From a virus, in the IMG/VR virus record IMGVR_UViG_3300042261_002385, positions 372,001 through 436,000 of that record: DNA of 64,000 bases; one strand, 5' to 3'. The notes beneath the pieces were generated by a model. The model did not search any database, had not been told where the DNA came from, and saw only the letters and a program-made list of their open reading frames with translations. This document shows, in pieces, positions 38,951 through 46,559 of the stretch. The position numbers and the translations under genes are program-made. The first letter of the stretch is position 1, and each line of letters begins with the position of its first letter.

Positions 38951-39382
38951 CTACCCAATCTTCCAAACACCTAATAACCGACAACGCAGTTTAGTAGCAT
39001 CATTCGAGTTACCACCAACTACTTCACCATCTTTAATAGTAAACGCGTGGTGTGATACAACAATGATATAAGTTCCTTTATCATACCACTTAACAAATTG
39101 TCCTACTGTTTTAATTGAGCTATCTGAAATAGGTTTAATCGATTTACGACCTAATTTACGACCTTCATTGACCAACCTTTTCATAGTAAACATAAACTTA
39201 GGTGTGCCTTTTTTATCTGGTCTTAAAAATTCTTTCTTTACAAATTTATGAGCTTTATCATAATCCCAATCACAAGCCGCTGCAAAAGCACGAACTACAC
39301 AATCATTTTTTTCAGACTGAGCAATCTTTGATTCGACATAATTTTTGATAGAGTCTTTAGGTGAAGTAAAGTTTAATTTCAT
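38951..39382 (-). CDS. Papain-like cysteine-peptidase-like protein
   Basis: 143 residues from ATG 39382, preferred because the minus-strand promoter box (39401-39408) lies inside the longer frame. KNDCVVRAFAAAC (Cys28), YIIVVSHHAFTIKDG (His112) and VVGGNSNDATKL (Asn/Asp) give a Cys-His-Asn/Asp order as in C39/papain-like folds. The enzyme role is inferred from motif order and needs structural support. It has a host-type promoter, so possibly early. Confidence 0.75.
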   Translation of the reverse strand: MKLNFTSPKDSIKNYVESKIAQSEKNDCVVRAFAAACDWDYDKAHKFVKKEFLRPDKKGTPKFMFTMKRLVNEGRKLGRKSIKPISDSSIKTVGQFVKWYDKGTYIIVVSHHAFTIKDGEVVGGNSNDATKLRCRLLGVWKIG

Positions 39383-39386
39383 AGAG

Positions 39387-39408
39387 TGTAGTGATTTATA
39401 CAAAGATA
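39387..39408 (-). promoter_or_regulatory. Host-type -7 box plus leader element (minus)
   Basis: Minus strand: TATCTTTG (39401-39408) then AATCACTACA (39387-39396), then ATG 39382. Same order as at 18366, 39466 and 56406. Confidence 0.7.
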
Positions 39409-39465
39409 CAAAAATTTTTTAGATTAAAAAACTTATTTAACTATTGCTGTTTACTAATAATTCCT

Positions 39466-39490
39466 TATATTTGTAGAAATAATCACTACA
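39466..39490 (+). promoter_or_regulatory. Host-type promoter TATATTTG with leader AATCACTACA
   Basis: -33 TTG at 39444-39446, -7 TATATTTG at 39466-39473, leader element AATCACTACA at 39481-39490, ATG immediately after. Confidence 0.8.
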
Positions 39491-39784
39491 ATGTCATTCG
39501 TTAAAATCAATCAGGGAAAAGTTGAACTTCGTAACTGTTGGGGTGTATTAACTCGATACATCACTGATAGAGCTAAAAGCTGTAATATAAATCAATCACA
39601 AGACCTTATCTTAGTTACTAAATTAAATGGTCAAGTAGAACTTAGAAAATCAAATGGTATGTTAGTTAGAACTATTACCAATGCGGCCGAAGATGCTAAG
39701 TTTCAAGGTGATGATATCTTAGTGATTAAATATCCAAAATGTGAACTAAGAAATCAATGGGGTGTCTTAATTAGAAAGGTTTAA
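39491..39784 (+). CDS. Small protein of WGVL repeats
   Basis: 97 residues built from three ~35-residue repeats: VELRNCWGVLTRYIT, VELRKSNGMLVRTIT, and CELRNQWGVLIRKV, each beta-rich. It resembles propeller-type blades (G-x-V-E-L-R-x-x-x-G-x-L-x-R-x-I) but is too short for a full propeller, so it would need to oligomerise or form a fragment. Monocistronic, host-type promoter. Confidence 0.77.
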   Translation: MSFVKINQGKVELRNCWGVLTRYITDRAKSCNINQSQDLILVTKLNGQVELRKSNGMLVRTITNAAEDAKFQGDDILVIKYPKCELRNQWGVLIRKV

Positions 39785-39890
39785 TTGATAATCAAGTTTT
39801 GCTAATTATCTAGAATGGAATGCTCATAAACATCAGTATTTACAAGACTTTTAGATAAATTCTAAATAACACTATTATATATATTGTATT

Positions 39891-39974
39891 ATGAAGAAAG
39901 ATAATTTAATTCCTATTGCTATCTTAATCGGTTGGTTTACGATTGTAATAGCATTTGCTATTTACATGGGATAA
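39891..39974 (+). CDS. 27-residue membrane peptide
   Basis: MKKDNLIPIAILIGWFTIVI then AFAIYMG; single span, preceded by an AT-rich TATATATTG region. Weak support, but hydrophobic micro-genes of this type are common here. Confidence 0.42.
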   Translation: MKKDNLIPIAILIGWFTIVIAFAIYMG

Positions 39975-40133
39975 GATTAATAATATCTTATTTCTGTTAC
40001 TTTATGACCTGAAACCTTTTTGTCTGCTTAAAACGTTATTGAAAATAAATATATAATAAAAATTAGGCGGATTATGAAAGTGATAATCCAAACGAAGAGT
40101 ATTTCAATCTTAAAATAGTTGGATAATATCTAT

Positions 40134-40553
40134 ATGAAAAGAATTAAATCATTCATTTTGTTTGAGACATTTGATGAACAAGATGACGTCTATCAAATTA
40201 CCACTACTGTAAAAGAAATGTTATTAGAGTTAGACTTCTTAGATATTGAAAAAAGAGTTGATATTGTTAAAAATCATTCTAAATTACAAATTGATGAATC
40301 CCCTGAGATTATTGTAATTAATCTATGGAAGAAGGCAATTAAAAAAGAAGACTATGGATTTAGAGCTTCTTATCATTGGAATGATGTTAAAGATGTTATA
40401 GTGCCAGTTATTGATTATTTAGAAGCGGAAGGATTTACTTGGCAAATGGATAGGGGAACGCTTGCTTATAATGGAGTTCCTATTATATCTACATCAGGTA
40501 GTCAGCAATTCGATACTGTTAGGAGTAAAGTAGAAATGTGGTTTATAAGATGA
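40134..40553 (+). CDS. Leader-bearing protein, paralog family
   Basis: 139 residues from ATG 40134 (the frame extends 5 codons upstream without leader sense). Leader MKRIKSFILFETFDE (L-F-E). It aligns along most of its length with the 51612 protein: VKEMLLELDFLD, a W-x-D-(V/I)-K-D-(V/I)-(I/M) segment, Y-L-x-x-E-G, and the ending (V/R)-x-(K/S)-x-E-M-W-F. Function unknown; a packaged protein by its leader. ATGA junction to the next. Confidence 0.8.
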   Translation: MKRIKSFILFETFDEQDDVYQITTTVKEMLLELDFLDIEKRVDIVKNHSKLQIDESPEIIVINLWKKAIKKEDYGFRASYHWNDVKDVIVPVIDYLEAEGFTWQMDRGTLAYNGVPIISTSGSQQFDTVRSKVEMWFIR

Positions 40554-40969
40554 GAAAGATTAAGTCATTTAAGTTATTTGAAAGTGATTATCTACCACTA
40601 AATTTTGATTATACACAGTATGATGAAGACCATAAATTCATTTCAGATACACTTTTAGATTTAGAAGACATAGGATATAAAATCAAAATCTCACCAGATG
40701 GAATTTCTAGTCATATAGGAATTAATGAAGAAATGCCATTCTTTATAATTGATAATAAAAAATACTTTAAATTTTCTGATGTTAAAGAACAACTTCTTCA
40801 AATTAAATCTTACTTAGATGATAGATGGTTTAAGTGTGGTGTTCTTTTTGAAGGTGATCCTAAAAGACTAGAAGTTTATATAGATGAAAAAGATTATGAC
40901 TATTTAGATGATTGGTTTCAAACATCAACTACAGCAATCGTAAATTTAGCAGTCTATTTTAATATATAG
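40550..40969 (+). CDS. Leader-bearing protein, paralog family
   Basis: 139 residues from ATG 40550, overlapping the upstream TGA. Leader MRKIKSFKLFESDYLP (L-F-E). Acidic, with LLDLEDIGYKIKISPDG and SDVKEQLLQIKSYLDD segments as in the family. Function unknown. Confidence 0.78.
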   Translation: MRKIKSFKLFESDYLPLNFDYTQYDEDHKFISDTLLDLEDIGYKIKISPDGISSHIGINEEMPFFIIDNKKYFKFSDVKEQLLQIKSYLDDRWFKCGVLFEGDPKRLEVYIDEKDYDYLDDWFQTSTTAIVNLAVYFNI

Positions 40970-40972
40970 TTA

Positions 40973-41452
40973 GTGAAACATTTAAAATCATATAAAGTAT
41001 TTGAAAATTCGGGTTCTGGAAATGCCCAATTTGATTGGTTGAGAAAACAAAATAATGAAAGATTTTTTAAGTTAGCAGATATACTTTATTCTGAAGTTTT
41101 TGATGAGTATGATGTTATCGAAAAAAAAGATGAAAGTTTTGATGGCCAAGCCGATCCTACTCACAAATTCTGGGGATTCAATTTATTAAACGGAGGTTTT
41201 GTAAAAAATAAAAGTGAAATCTCAGACACTGATTCTATTAAATCAATTTTCGTTTACAATATACCAGAACACGAAGAAAGTGAATTTTATGAATTGTTAA
41301 AAAGTTTAGATGAAAGAGTTTTTGATTATTGTGAAAAACATTTAGTCGTTACTCAAGAATCATATGTCAATGATTATGTTTACTTTGACTTTATAATATC
41401 TTTCGGAGATGAAACTGCTTTTTATAACGAGTTAGGCGCACCACTTACTTGA
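40973..41452 (+). CDS. Leader-bearing protein
   Basis: 159 residues, GTG start. Leader MKHLKSYKVFENSGSG (V-F-E). Less like the neighbouring paralogs; contains ADPTHKFWGFNLLNGGFVKN and a C-terminal YVYFDFIISFGDETAF. No known domain. Confidence 0.75.
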   Translation: MKHLKSYKVFENSGSGNAQFDWLRKQNNERFFKLADILYSEVFDEYDVIEKKDESFDGQADPTHKFWGFNLLNGGFVKNKSEISDTDSIKSIFVYNIPEHEESEFYELLKSLDERVFDYCEKHLVVTQESYVNDYVYFDFIISFGDETAFYNELGAPLT

Positions 41453-41467
41453 AAACTTGAATAAACT

Positions 41468-41944
41468 ATGAAAAGAATAAAGACATTTAAACTATTTGAA
41501 TCAGTATCCGAACAAATTATAAGAGACATACTCTTAGATCTAACTGATGATAGTAATTTCAATGTTAATATCAAAAAGGTAGATTATCATTTAGAAGTTG
41601 TTATAACGAGGGGTTCTTATTTAGATTCAAGAAAAACAAGAGAGATTCCAGGAGCACCTGAAGCACCAGGTGGATATCCAAATAATTTATTTTTATGGTT
41701 TGAAATCAAAGATGTTATTATAAGATTATGTGAGTATGTTTATTCAGAAACTGAATTAAAACCAATTGAGAATAGACATTTTCAACAATGGTATTTACAG
41801 GCAGAACATTTTTCAAAATCACCATTTAGAATGAAAAATCTTGGTATTGGAAGTGAGTTTGGTATAGGATGGCACAAAGCAGAAGATTTTACTTTAGGTG
41901 ATTTTATTTCTTTTACTGGATTAAAATTAATAATTAAATTGTGA
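41468..41944 (+). CDS. Leader-bearing protein, paralog family
   Basis: 158 residues. Leader MKRIKTFKLFESVSEQ (L-F-E), then IIRDILLDLTDDSNFNVNIK, LEVVITRG and a FEIKDVIIRLCEYVYSE segment as in the family, with a Pro-rich insert (PGAPEAPGGYP). ATGA-type junction (GTGA) with the next gene. Confidence 0.78.
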   Translation: MKRIKTFKLFESVSEQIIRDILLDLTDDSNFNVNIKKVDYHLEVVITRGSYLDSRKTREIPGAPEAPGGYPNNLFLWFEIKDVIIRLCEYVYSETELKPIENRHFQQWYLQAEHFSKSPFRMKNLGIGSEFGIGWHKAEDFTLGDFISFTGLKLIIKL

Positions 41945-42213
41945 GAAGAATAAAGACATACAAATTATTTGAATCTGTTCAAAACTGGATAGAGATTAAT
42001 GATAAACTTTGTAGAGATTTCGAGTTTTCTGATTTCAATGAAGCTTTACAATTCATTAATAAAATATCAGATATTTGTGAATCAGAAAATCATCATCCCG
42101 AAATCAATTGGACTTATAATAAGATAACTCTAAAGTTATCAACACACGATGCAGGAGATATTATCACTGATAAAGATTTCAGATTAGCTAAATTAATAGA
42201 TGATTTAGTATAG
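41941..42213 (+). CDS. Leader-bearing protein resembling pterin dehydratase fold
   Basis: 90 residues, GTG start. Leader MRRIKTYKLFESVQNW (L-F-E). The body CRDFEFSDFNEALQFINKIS - DICESENHHPEINWTYNKIT - LKLSTHDAGDIITDKDFRLA matches the pterin-4a-carbinolamine dehydratase (PCD/DCoH) pattern: F..F..A..F...V...AE..HHPd....Y..V...L.TH...G.T..D. The HHPE and STHDAG residues fit the active site. Last of the five-gene leader cluster, followed by a terminator. Confidence 0.85.
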   Translation: MRRIKTYKLFESVQNWIEINDKLCRDFEFSDFNEALQFINKISDICESENHHPEINWTYNKITLKLSTHDAGDIITDKDFRLAKLIDDLV

Positions 42214-42221
42214 GCATAAAA

Positions 42222-42250
42222 AAACCTCATCAATTGATGAGGTTTATTTT
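42222..42250. terminator. Bidirectional terminator
   Basis: AAACCTCATCAATTGATGAGGTTT perfect palindrome between convergent genes, T-rich on the right and A-rich on the left. Confidence 0.9.
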
Positions 42251-42255
42251 TTTGA

Positions 42256-42540
42256 TTACTGTCTTGCTGGAAATATACCTTGAACACAAATATAACTTTC
42301 AATGTATGGTGTTCCATCAGGTAATAAATCACCTTGTCTTAAGTATTGGCCATTAGCATCTTTCTTTCTTAAATCAGGTAGTTTGAAATTTGTTTGACCA
42401 TCGCCTCCAAACTGAGTTCCTAAAAGTGCAAAAAGAGCTTGATTTTGTGCAATACCAATTGTTTGACCGTGGCAAATCATCCAGCCTTGAGTTTCAAACA
42501 TAAAAACAAATTGTTTAATAGTTCCTATAAATTCATCCAT
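42256..42540 (-). CDS. Phage tail-collar domain protein
   Basis: 94 residues. IGTIKQFVFMFETQGWMICH, QTIGIAQNQALFALLGTQFGG and TNFKLPDLRKKD are the core of the Tail Collar/microcystin-dependent protein family (G.I..F......GW..C.G......Y..L....G..FGGdg...F.LPDLRG). It is the short single-domain form, found in phage fibres and free in bacteria. Structural role at the tail tip is likely. Confidence 0.9.
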   Translation of the reverse strand: MDEFIGTIKQFVFMFETQGWMICHGQTIGIAQNQALFALLGTQFGGDGQTNFKLPDLRKKDANGQYLRQGDLLPDGTPYIESYICVQGIFPARQ

Positions 42541-42576
42541 AATAAATAATAATTTTAGTTTATATATCTAAAATGA

Positions 42577-43401
42577 TTATCTTAATTTGGCAATAGCTGA
42601 ATTCTTAATCTGACGACATCTTTCTTGACCAACTCCAATCACATTAGAGATTTCAGAAATTGTCATTTCAGAATGACCTGATAGCCCAAATGACATTTCA
42701 ATAACCAATCGTTCTCTATCTGATAAACGAGTAAGTAGTTGTGATATCTCATACTTAACAGAATCAACTTCTAAGTCTTTATCAGTTTCTGAATCAGAAC
42801 TTATTGTATCAATTAAAGTAAGGCTATCTTCATCAAAAGATATTTGACTATCTAATGAACTAACATAAGCAGATGATTTTAAACTTAATTCAATCTTACT
42901 TACATCAACACCTAAAGCTTCAGATAGTTCTTCGGCAGTCGCTGGTCTTAATAACTTCTGTTCTAAGTTGATTTGACATTCTCTAATCTTATTTAAACTA
43001 TTGATTTGATTTAAGGGAAGTCTAATCATTCTGGAGTTATCTGCCAAACTTTGAAGTATTGATTGACGAATCCACCAAACAGCATATGAAATGAATTTTA
43101 TACCTTTAGTTTCGTCAAACTTTTGTGCAGCTTTTATTAGACCAATGTTTCCTTCACTTACTAAGTCAGAGATATCTAAACCTCGACCTTGATATTGTTT
43201 TGCAATACTAACAACAAAACGTAAGTTAGCTTCGACTAATTCGTTTTGAGCTTTGAGACTTCCTTGTTTAATTTGTTTAGCAAGTTCTACCTCTCTGTCT
43301 GGAGTGATAAGTTGTTTAGGATTAATGTCTTTTAGATATTTATCAAAAGACTCGGAATCACGGTTAGTGATTGATTGTTGGATTTTCGTAGTGTTTCTCA
43401 T
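42577..43401 (-). CDS. Primary-like sigma-70 factor
   Basis: 274 residues from ATG 43401; a longer frame adds 12 residues but lies in the AT-rich upstream region. Regions are visible in order: 1.2 (FDKYLKDINPKQLITPDREV), 2.1-2.4 (NLRFVVSIAKQYQGRGLDIS, DLVSEGNIGLIKAAQKFD, FISYAVWWIRQSILQSLA), 3 (RLPLNQINSLNKIRE), and 4 (LLTRLSDRERLVIEMSFGLS, then a helix-turn-helix ending RCRQIKNSAIAKLR). This is the architecture of Bacteroidetes RpoD, not an ECF or T4 gp55. It probably redirects host polymerase, with phage promoters of TAnnTTTG or TTAATATATA type as candidates. Confidence 0.95.
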   Translation of the reverse strand: MRNTTKIQQSITNRDSESFDKYLKDINPKQLITPDREVELAKQIKQGSLKAQNELVEANLRFVVSIAKQYQGRGLDISDLVSEGNIGLIKAAQKFDETKGIKFISYAVWWIRQSILQSLADNSRMIRLPLNQINSLNKIRECQINLEQKLLRPATAEELSEALGVDVSKIELSLKSSAYVSSLDSQISFDEDSLTLIDTISSDSETDKDLEVDSVKYEISQLLTRLSDRERLVIEMSFGLSGHSEMTISEISNVIGVGQERCRQIKNSAIAKLR

Positions 43402-43513
43402 ATAATATAAATATACTATATAGACGTAAAAAGTCAATAAAGGTTACCAAAATTAACAATTTTTTTTGATTTTTTTAATTAAATATATACTTTATTAAAA
43501 AATAATAATTATA

Positions 43514-43750
43514 ATGAAACATATTAAAAATTATAGATTGTTTGAATCAGCTGGTCCAGAAGAAGCTTGGAGAGAATTATTCAAAAATTGGGATGGTAAA
43601 AGTCCGAATGCTCCATGGCACTATCAATATGATGAGTTCAAAAAAGAGCTTCAAGCAGAAGGTAAATGGAAACCTGAATGGGATAAGAGTTTTAACTCTT
43701 CACGAGACCAAGCACAAGAAGATTATCTTACACATTTTAACAGACATTAA
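43514..43750 (+). CDS. Leader-bearing small protein
   Basis: 78 residues. Leader MKHIKNYRLFESAGPE (L-F-E); the body is charged and aromatic (WRELFKNWDGKSPNAPWHYQ). Monocistronic with a following terminator. It is divergent from the sigma factor gene across an AT-rich region containing TAAATATATAC. Confidence 0.75.
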   Translation: MKHIKNYRLFESAGPEEAWRELFKNWDGKSPNAPWHYQYDEFKKELQAEGKWKPEWDKSFNSSRDQAQEDYLTHFNRH

Positions 43751-43756
43751 ATTAAA

Positions 43757-43785
43757 GACCTCATTAAAAAGATGAGGTTTTTTTA
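43757..43785 (+). terminator. Rho-independent terminator
   Basis: ACCTCAT-TAAAAAG-ATGAGGT followed by T7, after the 43514 gene. Confidence 0.9.
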
Positions 43786-43805
43786 TGCTGTTTAATTTTT
43801 TTGTT

Positions 43806-43813
43806 TATCTTTG
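43806..43813 (+). promoter_or_regulatory. Host-type -7 box TATCTTTG
   Basis: TATCTTTGTCT, 30 bases before ATG 43844. Confidence 0.65.
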
Positions 43814-43843
43814 TCTTATTACTAACAATTTAAATTTATCATT

Positions 43844-44017
43844 ATGGAAAACATTAGAATGACTCCTGAACAGGAGCAAAAAGTAGCTGATTATGTATAT
43901 CTTAAATACAAACAGTTTGAAAAGAAAACTTTGATTATCAAAGATAAAGGCACACACTATGAAGTATTAGCTCACAAAGATGGTTCACCACTTATCTTAG
44001 GAAAAGATATTTTTTAA
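43844..44017 (+). CDS. 57-residue basic protein
   Basis: ATG 43844, stop 44015-44017. MENIRMTPEQEQKVADYVYL..., Lys-rich, then short strands. Its own host-type promoter and the promoter of the next gene bracket it. No domain recognised. Confidence 0.68.
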   Translation: MENIRMTPEQEQKVADYVYLKYKQFEKKTLIIKDKGTHYEVLAHKDGSPLILGKDIF

Positions 44018-44046
44018 ATCTCATTTGAAATTTAAAAAAATTATCT

Positions 44047-44054
44047 TAAATTTG
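44047..44054 (+). promoter_or_regulatory. Host-type promoter TAAATTTG
   Basis: -33 TTTG at 44025-44028 and -7 TAAATTTG; ATG 44074 follows after 19 bases. Confidence 0.65.
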
Positions 44055-44073
44055 TATAAAACTATATTACCGT

Positions 44074-44520
44074 ATGAAAAACAACTTTAAAACAAAATGG
44101 ACTCGATTCAAACGTAAATTCATTGTAGCCTGGTATGGCCTTAGTGCAACACGAAGAGATTCTAGAATCCAAAAACCTAAAATGTCCGAGACCGAAGAAC
44201 AAGCAGCCAGAATTTGGATTAAAGTAGTCCATCAAAAAGATTCTGATTTAATGTATAATCCACAAACACACGAAGCTTATGCGCTCTGGGAATCACCAAG
44301 TGGAACTGTTTACCTATTCTTAGAAGCAGGAAACCTTAGAGTTATCAATACCGTTGTAGGTTATGATATCAGATTAAGCTCACAAGTTGAACAGTGGTGT
44401 GCTAGTATCTTCTCACGAGAAGTGGCTAAACGTAGAGCGAAGTTTCGTAAGAATGCTGAATCTAAAGTAACACACTCATTAGATAGTCTTGAGACTAGAT
44501 TAGAAACACTTGAGAAATAA
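44074..44520 (+). CDS. Unknown basic protein
   Basis: 148 residues. The basic N-terminus (NNFKTKWTRFKRKFIVAWYG) could be amphipathic. A central beta part follows (YALWESPSGTVYLFLEAGN), then a helical Lys/Arg/Glu-rich C-terminus. No recognised domain. Stop overlaps next start by one base. Confidence 0.73.
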   Translation: MKNNFKTKWTRFKRKFIVAWYGLSATRRDSRIQKPKMSETEEQAARIWIKVVHQKDSDLMYNPQTHEAYALWESPSGTVYLFLEAGNLRVINTVVGYDIRLSSQVEQWCASIFSREVAKRRAKFRKNAESKVTHSLDSLETRLETLEK

Positions 44521-44732
44521 TGTTATATGTTGTTAAAGTAAAAGATAAAGATTTGTTTTTTACTCGTGATGATTCAGATGAATGGATTTCTGAAATCCCA
44601 CTTATTGTTACTTTAAAAGAAGCCGAGACCATTATGACTTGGGCGAAAACAAAGATACCCGATTTGTCAGAAGATAATTGGTATCAAAAACAAGATTTAG
44701 AAATTAGACAAATAACATATCAAATTATTTAA
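44520..44732 (+). CDS. Small acidic unknown protein
   Basis: 70 residues, MLYVVKVKDKDLFFTRDDSD..., ends ...WYQKQDLEIRQITYQII. Alpha/beta, acidic; no domain. Precedes the structured non-coding region. Confidence 0.7.
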   Translation: MLYVVKVKDKDLFFTRDDSDEWISEIPLIVTLKEAETIMTWAKTKIPDLSEDNWYQKQDLEIRQITYQII

Positions 44733-44734
44733 TC

Positions 44735-44898
44735 TTAGTGACCGTTAGTTGCACTAAGCTCTATGTCAAGATAGAGAATATAATCAATTAAGACTTGACT
44801 CAACTTAATTGTTTCGCTATTGACACTGAGCGAACGGGGTTTAAATCCACCTGTCTGTAAGATGGGGTCCAGAAGATGGGTGAATCAGTGTCTTTTTT
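44735..44898 (+). ncRNA. Structured leader or small RNA with alternative hairpins
   Basis: Non-coding stretch with ordered stems: CTTAGTG/CACTAAG, CTCTAT/ATAGAG, CAATTAAG/CTTAATTG, then TTCGCT(44813)/AGCGAA(44829). A long terminal stem GACACTGA(44822-44829)/TCAGTGTC(44885-44892) is followed by T6. The TTCGCT hairpin and the terminal stem share bases 44822-44829, so they are mutually exclusive. CACCTGTCT/AGATGGGTG pair inside the terminal loop, and AAGATGGG is repeated. It lies 10 bases before ATG 44908. It could be an attenuator, a riboswitch-like leader or a processed RNA. No tRNA cloverleaf or host-type promoter found. Confidence 0.6.
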
Positions 44899-44907
44899 AT
44901 TTTAACT

Positions 44908-45171
44908 ATGATAGTATTCAATACAATAAAGAAAGCAGAACACTGGTTAAAGTGGTATTCTAAACATAACGATTATCATAGAGATGGTTATGATTGGGAA
45001 TCTGTTTCAACTTATATTGATGGAAATCTTGTTGTAACTCGTCACCAAGGTGATGGTTGTGGGTGTGGATGTGACGACCATCATTTTGATTTCATCACAG
45101 TTCATGGTAGAATTAAAAAATTCGATACTAAATCTATTCGTGGTGAAAAGATAAATGACTTAGGTGTATGA
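44908..45171 (+). CDS. Small protein with Cys/His cluster and shared C-terminal motif
   Basis: 87 residues. The central HQGDGCGCGCDDHHFDF is a dense Cys/Asp/His patch that could bind metal. Ends SIRGEKINDLGV, a C-terminal motif. First gene after the structured RNA and head of a run of five tagged genes with ATGA junctions. Confidence 0.77.
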   Translation: MIVFNTIKKAEHWLKWYSKHNDYHRDGYDWESVSTYIDGNLVVTRHQGDGCGCGCDDHHFDFITVHGRIKKFDTKSIRGEKINDLGV

Positions 45172-45371
45172 TAGTTAAATGTAAATCAGATAATGACTCT
45201 GTTGGTAAACTTAAAGGCTTGACTATTGATAAATCATATACAGTTACTGGTATTGATAAAATAGGGTATAGAATAGTTGATAATGAATTTAGAAACTATT
45301 GGTATACAAAAGAATTGTTTTATCCGATAGATGAAGAAAGAAATAAAAAATTAAATGCCTTAGGAATATGA
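45168..45371 (+). CDS. Small SH3-like protein with shared C-terminal motif
   Basis: 67 residues: IVKCKSDNDSVGKLKGLTID, KSYTVTGIDKIGYRIVDNEF, then EERNKKLNALGI. The layout 'VKC...LT..K.Y.V......Y.I..N....Y....F' is that of short phage beta-barrel proteins. ATGA junctions on both sides. Confidence 0.78.
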   Translation: MIVKCKSDNDSVGKLKGLTIDKSYTVTGIDKIGYRIVDNEFRNYWYTKELFYPIDEERNKKLNALGI

Positions 45372-45715
45372 AAACCCCAGATGAAATTAGATTAGAAGAA
45401 ACTAAAAAGTGTAAAGGATACACTAATAGACAATTACGTTTTAATCTTATAATTTATAACTTCTTTAAATTTCTTTTTTCAAGAACATTTATGTTTATTT
45501 TCTATGCTACACTAATCGTAATAATGTCAATGTTTATGATGGTTCCAATCGAAATTAGAATCTTCTTTGGTCTTATATCACACTTTATTCTTTTTATGGT
45601 ATTTGATCCACTGATAAGTAAGTTTGTTGGTGTAGACTATACCAAAAAAGAAATCAATATCTTAATACAGGTCAATAAAGAGATTCTAAAACAAAGACTA
45701 AATGAAAGAAGTTGA
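45368..45715 (+). CDS. Membrane protein, two to three spans
   Basis: 115 residues. Hydrophobic segments FMFIFYATLIVIMSMFMMV and IFFGLISHFILFMVF, charged ends. Overlaps the next gene by 14 bases. Embedded in a run of tagged soluble proteins but its own C-terminus (LKQRLNERS) is only weakly motif-like. Confidence 0.73.
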   Translation: MKTPDEIRLEETKKCKGYTNRQLRFNLIIYNFFKFLFSRTFMFIFYATLIVIMSMFMMVPIEIRIFFGLISHFILFMVFDPLISKFVGVDYTKKEINILIQVNKEILKQRLNERS

Positions 45716-46181
45716 AATCCTTTTAGACATCATAAATAAACTTCCAGGAGTCGAAGTTACTGGTCATATCTTAGACAGATCTTTTGACCAAATTAAATCA
45801 AAATGGTCAGGGCCCCTTATCTTTTTACATATAGATGAAAGTGAACAAGAAGGTTTATTCTTCTTAACCAGAGTATTAGATAAGAGATATTTTCAACACG
45901 GACATCTTTGGAGAATCGAACTATCAGTTGGAGACCTTAATTATAACAATGGTGATAGACCAATCACCTATCAGATATTTAGACCACTAGTAGGAATCGA
46001 AACTGAAGAAACATTAGTCAGGGAATATAGTGACTTGATTGAAAACATGGTTTATCATTTCAATCACAGTGAGTTTATGGACTGTTATAGAATGTGTAGA
46101 GAAAAATATAGTAATAGTAGACTTCATTGGACTAACGAGGCTTGGTTAAGAAAAGATAAATTAAACAGATTAGGAATATAA
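45702..46181 (+). CDS. Unknown protein with shared C-terminal motif
   Basis: 159 residues; alpha/beta, with GPLIFLHIDESEQEGLFF and HLWRIELSVGDLNY segments. Ends AWLRKDKLNRLGI, a clear C-terminal motif. No recognised domain. Confidence 0.75.
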   Translation: MKEVEILLDIINKLPGVEVTGHILDRSFDQIKSKWSGPLIFLHIDESEQEGLFFLTRVLDKRYFQHGHLWRIELSVGDLNYNNGDRPITYQIFRPLVGIETEETLVREYSDLIENMVYHFNHSEFMDCYRMCREKYSNSRLHWTNEAWLRKDKLNRLGI

Positions 46182-46205
46182 ACAAAAATTAAATAATTTA
46201 GGAGT

Positions 46206-46553
46206 ATGAATAATTTTTTAGATGATACCGATATTTTTATAAAGGATAACTTAGACTGGATATTAGCTGGTAACTATGATGATAAGTTTAATAAAGAACA
46301 GTTAGATAAGATGATTGAACTAAGTTTTCTTTATAATCATATGATATTAGAAAACGATAAACTTACTTTTGAGTATAGTAAGTATCAAATAAATCTAACT
46401 AATCTTTATGAACAATATAGTGAGTTGGTTTATCAATTAGGTAGAGAAGGAGTAAAGAATATGATTATCACTACAATCACTTCACAGGACCAATTTAAGT
46501 TAGCTTTTAAATCATTCTTAAGAGATAGAAAGATTAATAAAATTATCGAATAA
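46206..46553 (+). CDS. Helical protein with shared C-terminal motif
   Basis: 115 residues, acidic and helical (MNNFLDDTDIFIKDNLDWIL). Ends FLRDRKINKIIE, a C-terminal motif. The following ~145 bases hold the remains of another tagged gene. Confidence 0.74.
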   Translation: MNNFLDDTDIFIKDNLDWILAGNYDDKFNKEQLDKMIELSFLYNHMILENDKLTFEYSKYQINLTNLYEQYSELVYQLGREGVKNMIITTITSQDQFKLAFKSFLRDRKINKIIE

Positions 46554-46559
46554 TCGAAT

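Noticed and set aside
40073-40117. 14-codon frame before the leader cluster
   Set aside because: No supporting signal; probably part of an untranslated leader.
44735-44898. tRNA or tmRNA at the structured region
   Set aside because: GGTTTAAATCC looks like a T-loop at first sight, but no acceptor stem, anticodon arm or CCA arrangement could be drawn around it.
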